Below are positions 26,313-35,579 of a DNA stretch of 64,000 bases, piece after piece. Made by a program: the position numbers and the translations under genes. The first letter of the stretch is position 1, and each line of letters begins with the position of its first letter. This DNA comes from Porphyromonas sp. oral taxon 278 str. W7784 (lineage in GTDB: Bacteria; Bacteroidota; Bacteroidia; Bacteroidales; Porphyromonadaceae): positions 264,869 through 328,868 of the forward strand of contig NZ_KI259221.1 of NCBI RefSeq assembly GCF_000467855.2, read 5' to 3'. The notes under the pieces were generated by a model. It was not told the DNA's origin. It saw only the letters and a list, made by a program, of their open reading frames with translations, and made no database searches.

Positions 26313-26423
26313 GTAGTCTTGCGGGGTAGTGTCGGCCGTCTCATTCCTCTGAGGTCGGAGGCCGAAGTTCACTCTGGAGGGTATACACCCACTCCTCTAG
26401 CCGAACGCCAGAGGAGGCTTGCC

Positions 26424-26454
26424 TTGGGGGGAAGTGGCATTTTCACTAACTTTG
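26424..26454 (+). promoter_or_regulatory. Predicted promoter for the nucleotide pyrophosphatase operon
   Basis: TTG (26424-26426) is followed after 20 bp by TAACTTTG (26447-26454), a full match to the Bacteroidota -33/-7 pair. It is about 90 nt upstream of the start at 26546. Confidence 0.68.
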
Positions 26455-26545
26455 TGGATAAGAAAATGATAGGAATTTGCCCTCACCTAGCATCGGGGGT
26501 ATCTACTCCCATCACCTGTCGATCACAGAATACATATCCTAGATA

Positions 26546-27799
26546 ATGAAGTCGAGTCTCAGTGCGCTCGTCTGCGCTACTGCCTTAGCCACAGCTGCCC
26601 TTGTCGCCTGTGGGACGAGTAAGCCTCGTCAATCCACCCTTAGCTCCCTCACCCCTCGATCCGACCGCTATGTCGTGATCCTCTCCCTCGACGGCTTCCG
26701 TGCCGACTACCAGGGACGAGCCCATACCCCCAACCTCGATCAGATGGACCGGGAGGGGCTCTCGGGAAGCTTCCGACCCTCCTACCCTACCCTGACCTTC
26801 CCCAACCACTATGCGATGGCTACGGGGCGCTACCCGAATAACCACGGGCTCATCGGCAATGAGTTCTGGGACGAGCGTGGTGCCCACTATCGTCTCGGCG
26901 ACCGTAAGGCTGTCGAAGACCCAGCCTTCTACAAGGGCGAGCCCCTGTGGAATGTAGCTCGACGCCACGGGCTGAAGTCAGCTAGCTTCTTCTGGGTAGG
27001 TAGTGAGACACCCATCGGAGGCCATCACCCTGACCGCTGGAAGCGATTCAACGACAAGGTACCCTATACCGACCGAGCAGACTCGGTGATCAGCTGGCTC
27101 AACCTCCCCCTAGCAGAGCGCCCACGCCTACTGATGTGGTACATCGAGGAGCCCGACCATACAGGTCACCACGAAGGGCCAGAGTCCCCCAAGACGCTCC
27201 GTATGGTCGAGAAGATGGACTCTGTCATCGGCTACTTCCGCTCCAAGCTCGCTAAGCTCCCCGTCCGAGACCAAGTAGACTTCATCCTCGTCTCTGACCA
27301 CGGGATGCAGTCCTTTGACAGATCAAAGGCTGTGAATCTGGCTGATTACCTCCCCCTCGACAGCTTTGAGCATGTCGCCACAGGGCCATTTACCCACCTC
27401 TATCCGAAGAAGGGCTACACCGAGACGGCCTACAAGATCCTGAAGACCGTCCCCCATATCTCCGTCTACCGCAAGGGTGAGCTCCCAGAGCGCCTACACT
27501 TCGGTAGCAGTCCTCGCATCGGCGAACTTGTCCTCCTGGCGGACCTCGGCACACAGATCTTCTTCAACCCACAGGGCATACCCGCCGACTTCCTTCGTGC
27601 AGGGCATGGCTTCGACAACAAGCACCCCGAGATGTATGCGGTATTCAAGGCTGTCGGCCCTGACTTCAAGGCTGGGCGTCACCTCTCCGCTCCCATCCCC
27701 AACATCACACTCTACCCGCTCGTCTGCAAGATCCTAGGGATCACCCCTGGCGAGCATGATGCCGACGAGTCACTCGCCGAGACCCTCACCAAGAGATAG
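26546..27799 (+). CDS. Lipoprotein nucleotide pyrophosphatase/phosphodiesterase (alkaline phosphatase superfamily)
   Basis: The 417-residue protein has a lipoprotein signal with lipobox ALVAC (Cys22), so it should be lipid-anchored outside the inner membrane. The catalytic core is the NPP type: metal ligand in LSLDGFRADY, nucleophile Thr in PTLTFPNHYAMATGRYP, then WYIEEPDHTGH, VSDHGMQSFD and a final AGHGFDN His. NPP enzymes hydrolyse nucleotides or phosphodiesters to monoesters. It is the first gene of a plus-strand unit, with the DUF4924 gene only 10 bp downstream. Confidence 0.92.
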   Translation: MKSSLSALVCATALATAALVACGTSKPRQSTLSSLTPRSDRYVVILSLDGFRADYQGRAHTPNLDQMDREGLSGSFRPSYPTLTFPNHYAMATGRYPNNHGLIGNEFWDERGAHYRLGDRKAVEDPAFYKGEPLWNVARRHGLKSASFFWVGSETPIGGHHPDRWKRFNDKVPYTDRADSVISWLNLPLAERPRLLMWYIEEPDHTGHHEGPESPKTLRMVEKMDSVIGYFRSKLAKLPVRDQVDFILVSDHGMQSFDRSKAVNLADYLPLDSFEHVATGPFTHLYPKKGYTETAYKILKTVPHISVYRKGELPERLHFGSSPRIGELVLLADLGTQIFFNPQGIPADFLRAGHGFDNKHPEMYAVFKAVGPDFKAGRHLSAPIPNITLYPLVCKILGITPGEHDADESLAETLTKR

Positions 27800-27809
27800 C
27801 CACCTCCCC

Positions 27810-28367
27810 ATGATCATCGCTCAGCAAAAGCGCAAGGAGAACATCGCCGAATACCTCCTCTACATGTGGCAGGTAGAGGACCTCATCCGTGCCACAGGTG
27901 TCTCCATCGAGGGCGTAGAGGAGCATCTCCTGCCCCGCTATGACGTCGACGAGGAGACCCGACAGGCTATACGCACTTGGTACCAAGAGCTCATCGACAT
28001 GATGCGCTCCGAGGGCAAGGTGAAGTCAGGTCACCTAGATGTCAACCGCATCGTACTGATGCAGCTCGAGGAGCTCCATCGTAGACTCCTCGGGAGCGCT
28101 AACGACATCGTCTACTCGGGGTTGCATCTGCAGATCCTCCCCGCCCTTATCCAGCTACGCACGAAGGGCAACCACGAGGGGGAGAGCGATCTAGAGACCT
28201 GCTTCAATGCGCTCTATGGCTACATCACTCTCAGCCTCCAGCAGAGGGAGGTGAGCGAAGAGACAAAGAAGTCAATGAAGCAGATCAGTGCCCTCCTGGC
28301 CCTCCTAGCCCATCGCTACAAGATGGAGCAAGAAGGCCTCGACCTCGAGACCAATCCGAATAATTAG
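27810..28367 (+). CDS. DUF4924 family protein
   Basis: From the ATG at 27810 ([28 protein letters not shown]) the product is 185 residues and matches DUF4924, a Bacteroidota family of unknown function. An in-frame ATG at 27756 lies inside the preceding gene and adds unrelated residues, so I reject it. The protein looks all-helical and soluble. It sits tightly between the NPP gene and prfC (11 bp), and is probably cotranscribed with them. Confidence 0.86.
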   Translation: MIIAQQKRKENIAEYLLYMWQVEDLIRATGVSIEGVEEHLLPRYDVDEETRQAIRTWYQELIDMMRSEGKVKSGHLDVNRIVLMQLEELHRRLLGSANDIVYSGLHLQILPALIQLRTKGNHEGESDLETCFNALYGYITLSLQQREVSEETKKSMKQISALLALLAHRYKMEQEGLDLETNPNN

Positions 28368-28378
28368 ACCAACCCTAT

Positions 28379-29965
28379 ATGTACGAATACAAGACCGAGA
28401 TAGATCAGCGACGCACCTTCGCCATCATCAGCCACCCTGACGCAGGGAAGACGACCCTCACCGAGAAGCTACTCCTCTTCGGGGGAGCTATCCATGTAGC
28501 AGGAGCCGTCAAGAGCAACAAGATCAAGAAGACCGCCACAAGTGACTGGATGGAGATCGAGAAGCAACGTGGGATCTCTGTAGCTACCTCGGTCATGGGC
28601 TTCGAGTATGCAGGCCACAAGATCAATATCCTTGATACTCCAGGTCACCAAGACTTCGCAGAGGACACCTTCCGCACACTTACCGCCGTCGATAGCGTCA
28701 TCATCGTCATCGACAGCGCTAAGGGGGTAGAGACCCAGACCCGCCGACTCATGGAGGTCTGCCGTATGCGTAAGACTCCCGTGATGGTCTTCATCAATAA
28801 GCTTGACCGTGAGGGACAGGATCCCTTTGACCTGCTGGATGAGATCGAGCGAGAGCTCCAGATCCATGTGCGCCCCCTCTCCTGGCCTATCGATATGGGA
28901 CAGCGCTTCCGTGGCGTGTACAACATCCACGAGGGAGCACTCAACCTCTTCACACCTGACAAGCAGCGCATCACCGAGAGTGTCACCATCACCGACCTGA
29001 CCTCTCCCGAGCTGGAGGAGCATATCACCCCCGAGCAGGCAGAGAAGCTACGTACCGACCTCGAGCTAGTAGACGGCGTCTACCCTACCTTCGATCGGGA
29101 GGAGTACCTAGCAGGGGAGATCGCCCCCGTCTTCTTTGGTTCGGCGCTCAACAACTTCGGGGTACAGGAGCTCCTCAACTGCTTCATCGAGATCGCTCCC
29201 TCCCCACGACCCGTACGAGCCGAAGAGCGTGAAGTCTCTCCCTACGAACCCACCTTCACAGGCTTCGTCTTCAAGATACATGCCAACATGGACCCCAACC
29301 ACCGTAGCTGTATCGCCTTCATCAAGATCTGCTCAGGTCGCTTCGAGCGCAATGCCAACTACAAGCATATCCGTCTGGGGAAGACGATGAAGTTCAACAG
29401 CCCCACCGCCTTTATGGCACAGCGCAAGGAGACGGTAGATGAGGCCTTCGCAGGCGACATCATCGGGCTACCCGACACGGGTAACTTCCGTATTGGCGAT
29501 ACCATCACTGCCGGCGAGGACCTTCACTTCAAGGGGCTCCCCAGCTTCTCACCTGAGCTCTTCAAGTACATCGAGAATCAGGATCCGATGAAGACCAAGC
29601 AACTAGCCAAGGGGATCGAACAGCTGATGGGCGAAGGGGTAGCACAGCTCTTCGTCAATCAGTTCAATGGCCGCAAGATCATCGGCACCGTGGGTCAGCT
29701 ACAGTTCGAAGTCATCCAGTACCGCCTGCTCCACGAATATGGGGCGGCCTGTCGCTGGGAGCCTATCAACCTCTACAAGGCCTGCTGGATCGAGAGCGAC
29801 GACCCACAGGAGCTCGAGAACTTCAAGAAGCGTAAGTCGCAGTTCATGGCCAAGGATATCGCTGGCCGTGATGTCTACCTAGCTGACTCGGGCTATGTAC
29901 TCTCCATGGCTCAGCAGGACTTCCCTAAGATCCGATTCCACTTCACCTCGGAGTTCGGTCAGTAA
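28379..29965 (+). CDS. prfC: Peptide chain release factor 3
   Basis: RF3 is the GTPase that recycles RF1/RF2 from the ribosome after termination. The 528-residue product has G1 HPDAGKTT (residues about 20-27), switch regions with QRGISV, G3 DTPGHQDF, G4 NKLD, and domain II/III blocks typical of RF3 ([11 protein letters not shown], near residue 440) rather than EF-G. Length equals E. coli PrfC. It starts 11 bp after the DUF4924 stop. Confidence 0.96.
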   Translation: MYEYKTEIDQRRTFAIISHPDAGKTTLTEKLLLFGGAIHVAGAVKSNKIKKTATSDWMEIEKQRGISVATSVMGFEYAGHKINILDTPGHQDFAEDTFRTLTAVDSVIIVIDSAKGVETQTRRLMEVCRMRKTPVMVFINKLDREGQDPFDLLDEIERELQIHVRPLSWPIDMGQRFRGVYNIHEGALNLFTPDKQRITESVTITDLTSPELEEHITPEQAEKLRTDLELVDGVYPTFDREEYLAGEIAPVFFGSALNNFGVQELLNCFIEIAPSPRPVRAEEREVSPYEPTFTGFVFKIHANMDPNHRSCIAFIKICSGRFERNANYKHIRLGKTMKFNSPTAFMAQRKETVDEAFAGDIIGLPDTGNFRIGDTITAGEDLHFKGLPSFSPELFKYIENQDPMKTKQLAKGIEQLMGEGVAQLFVNQFNGRKIIGTVGQLQFEVIQYRLLHEYGAACRWEPINLYKACWIESDDPQELENFKKRKSQFMAKDIAGRDVYLADSGYVLSMAQQDFPKIRFHFTSEFGQ

Positions 29966-29994
29966 GCATATTCTCTCAATTTACTAACATACTA

Positions 29995-31416
29995 ATGAAG
30001 AAGATCAAGCAAGTAGCCTCCCTCGTCCTTGCCACCCTTCTCTCTGTAGGGGCAGTGAGTGCCCAAGGGAAGGCTAAGAGCAAGCAGTCAGCTAAGAGCT
30101 ACCTCATCGAAACTCCGATCCCCAAGCGTCCCGCAGGACAGCGTGACGTCCTAGGGCTCCGTCAAGCCCCGATGCCTGTAGTGCGTGTGGGTTTCATCGG
30201 TCTTGGGATGCGTGGTCCCAGTGCTGTAGAGCGCTTCACCCACCTAGAGGGGATAGAGATCAAGGCCCTCTGTGACCTCCACCCTGATCGTGTAGAGAAG
30301 ACCCAGGAGATCCTCACCCGTAGGGGCCTGCCCAAGGCTGCAGAATACAGCGGTAGTGAGGAAGCATGGAAGGAGCTCTGTGACCGCCCTGATATCGACC
30401 TCGTCTATATCGTCTCCGACTGGGTACGCCATGCTCCGATGATGATCTACGCTATGGAGAAGGGCAAGCACGTAGCTTGTGAAGTCCCCGCTGTGACCAG
30501 CCTCAAGGAAGCATGGGATGTCATCAACACCGCCGAGCGCACCCAGCGTCACTGCATGATGCTCGAGAACTGTGTGTATGACTTCTTCGAACTCACGACG
30601 CTCAACATGGCACAGCAGGGCCTCTTCGGCGAGGTGCTTAGTGCCAAGGGTGCGTATATCCACAATCTAGAGCCCTTCTGGAGAGCCTACGAAGGGGACT
30701 GGCGCCTGCAGTACAACCTCAAGCATCGTGGTGATGTCTACGCCACCCACGGCCTTGGTCCCGCCTGCTGGGCGCTCAATATCCATCGTGGCGACCGCAT
30801 GGAGTACCTCACCTCTATGGATGTACCTGCTACCTCCCTCCCCCGCTTCCTGGCCCGTGAGCGTGGTATGACTAACCCCGAGGTCAAGAACGGTGAGATG
30901 ACGCAGACCCTCATCAAGACCGCTAAGGGTAAGACCATATACCTCGAGCACAACGTGACCTCCTATCGCCCCTACGATCGTATGTATCAGATCATCGGGA
31001 CGGATGGCTTCGCTAACAAGTACCCCGTCGAAGGCTATGCGCTCCGCCCTACGGAGCAGAATAAGCAGGCTGTGCCCAATCATGAGGACCTCAAGAGCCA
31101 TGACTTCGTCAGCGAGAAGACGATGAAGCAGCTCATGGAGAAGTACGAACATCCCATCCAGAAGGAGATCGCAGAGAAGGCCAAGCAGGTCGGTGGTCAC
31201 GGCGGGATGGACTTCATCATGGACTACCGTCTGATCTACTGCCTACGCAATGGACTTCCTCTCGATATGGACGTCTATGACCTAGCCGAATGGTCTACGA
31301 TCGGTGATCTGACCCGCATCTCTCTGGAGCATAATTCCGCTCCCGTGGCTGTACCCGACTTCACCCGTGGAGCCTGGAAGCGCCTCCCAGGACTGCAGCT
31401 ACACTTCGCTAAGTAG
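29995..31416 (+). CDS. Exported Gfo/Idh/MocA oxidoreductase, GH109-like
   Basis: The 473-residue protein starts with an export signal (MKKIKQVASLVLATLLSVGAVSAQ). An NAD-binding Rossmann domain follows (VGFIGLGMRGPSAVERF near residue 65, KGKHVACEVPAVTS near 160), then the C-terminal Gfo/Idh domain with RGDVYATHGLGPACWALNIHRGDR. This combination matches the GH109 family, which removes alpha-GalNAc by an NAD-dependent redox mechanism. The glycosidase activity is inferred from resemblance. It follows prfC after 29 bp and ends at a hairpin. Confidence 0.88.
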   Translation: MKKIKQVASLVLATLLSVGAVSAQGKAKSKQSAKSYLIETPIPKRPAGQRDVLGLRQAPMPVVRVGFIGLGMRGPSAVERFTHLEGIEIKALCDLHPDRVEKTQEILTRRGLPKAAEYSGSEEAWKELCDRPDIDLVYIVSDWVRHAPMMIYAMEKGKHVACEVPAVTSLKEAWDVINTAERTQRHCMMLENCVYDFFELTTLNMAQQGLFGEVLSAKGAYIHNLEPFWRAYEGDWRLQYNLKHRGDVYATHGLGPACWALNIHRGDRMEYLTSMDVPATSLPRFLARERGMTNPEVKNGEMTQTLIKTAKGKTIYLEHNVTSYRPYDRMYQIIGTDGFANKYPVEGYALRPTEQNKQAVPNHEDLKSHDFVSEKTMKQLMEKYEHPIQKEIAEKAKQVGGHGGMDFIMDYRLIYCLRNGLPLDMDVYDLAEWSTIGDLTRISLEHNSAPVAVPDFTRGAWKRLPGLQLHFAK

Positions 31417-31430
31417 TCACCCTATATAGT

Positions 31431-31472
31431 AAGCCCCAGCAAGTACCTCATCGAGGTCACTTGTCGGGGCTT
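31431..31472 (+). terminator. Terminator hairpin after the GH109-like gene
   Basis: AAGCCCC and further paired bases (31431-31449) match 31453-31472 (ending GGGGCTT), with one or two mismatches and a very short loop. It lies 14 bp past the stop and between convergent genes, so it may serve both directions. Confidence 0.7.
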
Positions 31473-31489
31473 GCTGTATCCTGTCGGGA

Positions 31490-31831
31490 TCAATGAGGCC
31501 AGAGGTAGAAGTCCTGCCAGTCGGTGATGATGTGGAGCACCAGTCCCACGGCGACAACCCGTATCCACCACGGCCAGCCGAGCCGTCTATAGGGGAGGAA
31601 GAGCAGGATGACATAGACGACGATCATCGGGTACGAATGCAGGAGGTGCGTACCCACGCTACATCTATTGGGATCGAAGATGGGACGGGCTAGGAGATGA
31701 TCCACATCGATCGCCATCGTAGCCAGAAGCAAGAGGTAGACCGTGAGCCATCGTCGCTTCGGCCAGAGGAGGGCGATCAGGATCGGGAAGAGGAAGTGTA
31801 GTCCATAGTGGACGAGCGTACGTAGGAGCAT
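31490..31831 (-). CDS. DUF6122 family membrane protein
   Basis: From the ATG at 31831 (MLLRTLVHYGLHFLFPILIA) the product is 113 residues with about four hydrophobic segments. It carries His/Asp motifs MAIDVDHLLA, NRCSVGTHLLHSYP and the C-terminal HIITDWQDF, resembling the membrane-bound metal-dependent hydrolase-like YdjM type and fitting DUF6122. The open frame runs upstream to 31870, but the extra 13 residues are not family-like. Function unknown. Confidence 0.8.
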   Translation of the reverse strand: MLLRTLVHYGLHFLFPILIALLWPKRRWLTVYLLLLATMAIDVDHLLARPIFDPNRCSVGTHLLHSYPMIVVYVILLFLPYRRLGWPWWIRVVAVGLVLHIITDWQDFYLWPH

Positions 31832-31867
31832 AGGGCTAGGGTACGTAGGGGGACAGGGATAGATAGA

Positions 31868-31912
31868 CACCTCCCCAAGACAAGCCCCATGAGGGCGTAT
31901 CTTGGGGAGGTG
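31868..31912 (-). terminator. Terminator hairpin after the DUF349 gene
   Basis: CACCTCCCCAAGA (31868-31880) pairs perfectly with 31900-31912. It lies 26 bp past the DUF349 gene stop; the minus-strand tail TCTATCTATC is moderately T-rich. Confidence 0.72.
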
Positions 31913-31937
31913 TAAAGGTAGAGATCGAAGGAGTGTA

Positions 31938-33746
31938 CTACTCGGTGACTTCGCTCTGTCGTTCCTTCTCGACCAGCAGAGCTAGCTTCTGCTCGACCAG
32001 ATGAATATCAGCGATGAGGGCATCACGCTTACGCTCGATCTCGGAGAGGAGCGAAGAGCCAGACTTACTGCTTACGTTGAGGCGAGTCAGATTGCTCTCA
32101 TAGGTCTGGAGCTCGCCACGTAGACGATCCAGATGGCGCTGCATACGTGCATGCTCCGTCTGGAGCGTGCTCCCCTTCCCCTCGAGGTTGTCTAGGGATG
32201 CGCTGTAGCCCGATAGACGGCGTTCCTCACGGTGCCGGCGTAGCTTGCCGTGGAGGGCGTCGAGTAGCTCTCGGTAGGCTGCGTTGATGGCTTCACGCTC
32301 CTTGTAGGGGACAGCGCCAGCCTCCTTCCATCGCTCGTTGTAGCTATTGAGTAGCTCACGGAGGTTCTCTGGCTCTTCACCCTCGTTGATAGCGGTGAGT
32401 TCACGGATGATCTCCCGCTTGACGGCGAGATTCTTGCGAGCCTCACTATAGCTCTTGTCCTTGCGGGGTGCTTCCTTCTTCTTGCGCTCGAAGAAATGGT
32501 CGAAGCTCGCACGGAACTCTTCCCAGATCTTCTGACTATACTTCTGCGAGACAGAGCCCAGCTCTTGCCACTCCTTCTGGAGGGCCTTTAGGGCTTCGGT
32601 GGTCTCTTCCCATGCGGTGCTGTCCTTGAGAGCGGCGGCACGCTCGATGAGTTCACGCTTCTTCTTCAGGATCTCCTCATTATGCTCGTGGTTGGCCTTG
32701 AAGAACTCATTGCGACGGCGGAAGAAGGCATCGATGCCGGCACGGAATCGTTGGTAGATCGACTCGTTGTCCTTGCGGGGGGCTCGGCCGATCTTACGCC
32801 ACTCCTCCTGCAGGGATTTGATCTGCTCGACTGCCTTATTGAAGGCCGAGTGCGAGGAGAGCGGTGCTGAGGAGAGGAGTTCTTCTACCTGGAGGCAGAG
32901 GCGCTCCTTAGCCTGGAGGTTCTCTTCCTCTGATGCCTTACGCAGATCATGGAACTCTTGGTGACGCTTATGCAGAGCAGTAGAGAGCTGCTTGAACTCC
33001 CCATTGATCTCAGCACGAAGCTCCTTGGAGACGGGACCGAGCTCATGCCACTGGGCGGTGAGCTCCTGTAGACGGCGGTAGGCAGCGATCGTGTCCTTGA
33101 CCTCGTCTAGCTGACGAAGCTCCTCGAGGATGGCCTGCTTTGCGTCGAGGTTCTTCTTGAAGTCGAGCTGACGCAGGTCATCATTGATGGCCTTGAGATC
33201 GTAGAACTGATCACGGAGCTCATAGAAATGCTTATTGAGGACAGCAGCATCCTTGGGATCGAGCTGCCCGAGGGCATTCCACTCGTCACGGATGGCGGTA
33301 AATGTAGCGTAGAGGCTCCCGAACTCAGCACCCTCTTCGTTGCTCTTGAAGAGCTCTTCGAAGCGCTGTAGGAGGGCTTCCTTCTTCACCTTATTCTCTG
33401 CATAGAGTTGCTCTAGGGCTTCCTGACGCTTCTTGTCATGCTCACGGAAGGTAGAGAGCAGACCTTCGAGTCGCAATTCTTGCACTTCGAAGGCTTCGTT
33501 CCCCGCCTTATCGGTAGGGTCTAGTCGCTCACGACGTCGGATGAATTGACCACGGATACTCTCGACGAGCTTGCGCTCGGGTAGTTCTTCTTGCTGGAGG
33601 AGTACAGCCAGGTGATCGACCAGCTCTTGGGCGCTCATCGTCTGGTAGGCAGGGGTCTGGTCGGGGGCTGTAGCCGCGTCTTGTGCTGCGGGGGCAGTAG
33701 GGTCAAGCTGTGCTTGGTCTGGTGTCTGAAGGAGTTCCATAGTCAT
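31938..33746 (-). CDS. DUF349 repeat protein
   Basis: The 602-residue protein is built of repeated DUF349 helical units of about 70 residues, each with a Trp-x-x-hydrophobic-Gly core: WNALGQLDPK, WHELGPVSKE, WRKIGRAPRKDNESIYQRFR, WQELGSVSQKYSQKIWEEFR and WKEAGAVPYKEREAINAAYR. Long charged coiled-coil stretches link them, with a final coiled coil before QSEVTE. The first 40 residues are Gln/Ala-rich and look disordered. DUF349 proteins are soluble; their role is unknown. The start is the ATG at 33746 or 33740 (MTMELL). Confidence 0.9.
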   Translation of the reverse strand: MTMELLQTPDQAQLDPTAPAAQDAATAPDQTPAYQTMSAQELVDHLAVLLQQEELPERKLVESIRGQFIRRRERLDPTDKAGNEAFEVQELRLEGLLSTFREHDKKRQEALEQLYAENKVKKEALLQRFEELFKSNEEGAEFGSLYATFTAIRDEWNALGQLDPKDAAVLNKHFYELRDQFYDLKAINDDLRQLDFKKNLDAKQAILEELRQLDEVKDTIAAYRRLQELTAQWHELGPVSKELRAEINGEFKQLSTALHKRHQEFHDLRKASEEENLQAKERLCLQVEELLSSAPLSSHSAFNKAVEQIKSLQEEWRKIGRAPRKDNESIYQRFRAGIDAFFRRRNEFFKANHEHNEEILKKKRELIERAAALKDSTAWEETTEALKALQKEWQELGSVSQKYSQKIWEEFRASFDHFFERKKKEAPRKDKSYSEARKNLAVKREIIRELTAINEGEEPENLRELLNSYNERWKEAGAVPYKEREAINAAYRELLDALHGKLRRHREERRLSGYSASLDNLEGKGSTLQTEHARMQRHLDRLRGELQTYESNLTRLNVSSKSGSSLLSEIERKRDALIADIHLVEQKLALLVEKERQSEVTE

Positions 33747-33850
33747 TACTCTTCGTTTTATTTAATGCTATCGCATCCCTCTTGCTTATTCGAGGGAAGC
33801 GACACGAACACTTCCCCAAGCTACAATTGGGATTAAAATCTTGCTCACTA

Positions 33851-33858
33851 CAAAGCTA
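33851..33858 (-). promoter_or_regulatory. Predicted promoter -7 box for the DUF349 gene
   Basis: The minus strand reads TAGCTTTG, an exact TAnnTTTG match, about 105 nt upstream of the start. The 533-bp divergent stretch 33747-34279 holds this box, array 3 and the opposite promoter at 34265, with no gene. Confidence 0.55.
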
Positions 33859-34036
33859 AACATTTTTTTCCTTTTACACATCACCTCCCGAAGGTCTTCT
33901 ATCTCTGATCAAGACGGAGATCTGAGCTGGATAGGAGCATCCCAGGGAGCACCCCGTAGGAGCGTAGGCTACCCTAGGGCTTAGCCCCTAGGAATATAGG
34001 CAGGAAGACCCTGGACATAGAGCCCCCATGAAGCAC

Positions 34037-34120
34037 CCCATACATGGGGTCCTCGACCGACCCATGCATGGGTCACCGAAGGGAGGCATGAATGGGTCAC
34101 CCGAGCGACCCATGAATGGG
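34037..34120. repeat. 24-bp-period palindrome array 3 (4 units)
   Basis: Cores start at 34037, 34061, 34085 and 34109, exactly 24 bp apart, with central pairs AC, GC, GA, GA. The third has the GGCAT left-edge variant also seen in arrays 1 and 6. An out-of-register partial core (CCCATGAAG) precedes at 34025. The array lies between the divergent DUF349 and DUF5063 genes. Confidence 0.93.
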
Positions 34121-34264
34121 TAACTAGCTACGGGCGTAGGAGTGCCGTAGGTCTCCCGATGAGAGAGGCCCATCATGGAGGCATCTTCACCAGCGATCAT
34201 CGCCTAGGGACGGAGCGGGAAGGAGAGAATTACCACCGAGGAAGGCTATTCGTAGAATAAACGG

Positions 34265-34272
34265 TATTTTTG
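34265..34272 (+). promoter_or_regulatory. Predicted promoter -7 box immediately before the DUF5063 gene
   Basis: TATTTTTG matches TAnnTTTG and ends only 7 bp before the ATG at 34280, so the transcript would be almost leaderless. No -33 TTG is evident, which lowers confidence. Confidence 0.5.
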
Positions 34273-34279
34273 CACCAAT

Positions 34280-34885
34280 ATGGAATCAAATGGAAGAGAG
34301 GAAGAATCCCTCTACACGAAAGAGATACTGGAGTTTGCAGCCATAGGTGTGCAGTGCGCCTCCCTCATGGAGCAAGCTCGAGACAAGGCGGAGTTCGTCG
34401 AGCAGACCACGAAGCTCTTGCCCCAGCTCTATCTGGTGACACTGCGCCTACCTGCTTACTTCTATAGTCCCGAATCTGACTACATCGAAGAGCACATCAC
34501 CGAAGAAGCCTATGAGATCGTACGTCAGCGCCTCGCTTCGCTCCTAGGCGAAGAGGACGCCTATCTCTCGGCTCAGTCTCAGGAGATGGCCTACAGCGAT
34601 ACACCCATCGCTGCCTTCATCTCCGAAGGGCTAGCAGACGTCTACCAGCATGTGGGGAATCTCCTGGGGATCCTGAGGGACCAGAATGAGGAAGCACTGC
34701 TCCCCGCCGTGGGACGCTGCCGCTACTACTTCTTCGAGTACTGGGGGCAGACCCTCCTAGAGTCCCTCACAGCCCTACACCATATCTATACACTCCAGCT
34801 ACAAGCACAAGATGACGACGAAGACGAGCACCAGACCTTCGAAGAAGAAGGAGACGAAGACAGCACGTACGAAGGCATCTATTGA
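34280..34885 (+). CDS. DUF5063 family protein
   Basis: The 201-residue protein matches DUF5063, a family of unknown function in Bacteroidota. Typical segments are EFAAIGVQCASLMEQ near residue 20, LPQLYLVTLRLPAYFY near 50 and ISEGLADVYQHVGNLLGILRD near 115. It ends in a very acidic tail (DDDEDEH ... EEEGDED). The last 74 nt also encode the basic head of the next gene in another frame. It leads a compact unit with the exonuclease and RlmI-type genes. Confidence 0.86.
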   Translation: MESNGREEESLYTKEILEFAAIGVQCASLMEQARDKAEFVEQTTKLLPQLYLVTLRLPAYFYSPESDYIEEHITEEAYEIVRQRLASLLGEEDAYLSAQSQEMAYSDTPIAAFISEGLADVYQHVGNLLGILRDQNEEALLPAVGRCRYYFFEYWGQTLLESLTALHHIYTLQLQAQDDDEDEHQTFEEEGDEDSTYEGIY

Positions 34886-35579
34886 GCCTCAGGTAGCTCC
34901 TCAGAGGTCGAAGCCCGAGGGGAAGCCCGCTCCACGAAGAGCCACGAAGCAGGAGGCCTTCACCCCCATCTATAGCTACCCACCCTCGATCACCGAGGAC
35001 GAACTCATGGCTCTACCCTTGGCTCACTGTCCCGTGCCTATCACGGTCATCGAGACCAAGGAAGAAGCCCGTCGCATAGCGATGCGCCTCAAGCGAGCAG
35101 GACGCCTAGGCATAGATACCGAGACCCGCCCAAGCTTCACCGCTGGCCTTCGCTACGAAGTATCCCTCCTACAGATAGCCACGGAGGACGAGTGCTACCT
35201 CTTCCGCCTCAATAAGATCGGCCTACCTAAGAGCCTCCTCCATCTCCTCGAAGACCCCTCGATCCTCAAGGTAGGTCTGAGCCTGAGGGACGACATCACG
35301 GCCCTCTGCAGGCGCACCTCCTTCACCCCCAACTCCTTCGTAGAGCTACAGAAGCTCTGTGGAGGCTATGGTATCCGAGAGCTAGGTCTGCAGAAGATCT
35401 ACGCCATCCTCTTCGCTGAGCGCATGAGCAAGGCACAGCGGATGAGCAACTGGGAGGATGCACAGCTCAGCCCGGCACAGGCTCACTATGCGGCCCTCGA
35501 CGCTTGGGCTTCGCTCCGTATCTACAATACATTGATGTCCACCCCCACCCCACCGCCCACCCAATTTGCACTGATCTAG
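34812..35579 (+). CDS. 3'-5' exonuclease (DEDD/RNase D-like)
   Basis: The 255-residue product has a DEDD exonuclease domain from about residue 75. The first acidic pair is LGIDTETRPSF, a conserved SLLQIATEDECYLFRL strand follows, then LKVGLSLRDDI with the second Asp, and the final YAALDAWASLRIYN block. Such proteins trim single-stranded DNA or RNA ends. The only upstream ATG in frame is at 34812, giving a Lys/Thr-rich head of about 45 residues translated from DNA shared with the DUF5063 tail. Its stop TAG directly abuts the next ATG. Confidence 0.88.
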   Translation: MTTKTSTRPSKKKETKTARTKASIEPQVAPQRSKPEGKPAPRRATKQEAFTPIYSYPPSITEDELMALPLAHCPVPITVIETKEEARRIAMRLKRAGRLGIDTETRPSFTAGLRYEVSLLQIATEDECYLFRLNKIGLPKSLLHLLEDPSILKVGLSLRDDITALCRRTSFTPNSFVELQKLCGGYGIRELGLQKIYAILFAERMSKAQRMSNWEDAQLSPAQAHYAALDAWASLRIYNTLMSTPTPPPTQFALI

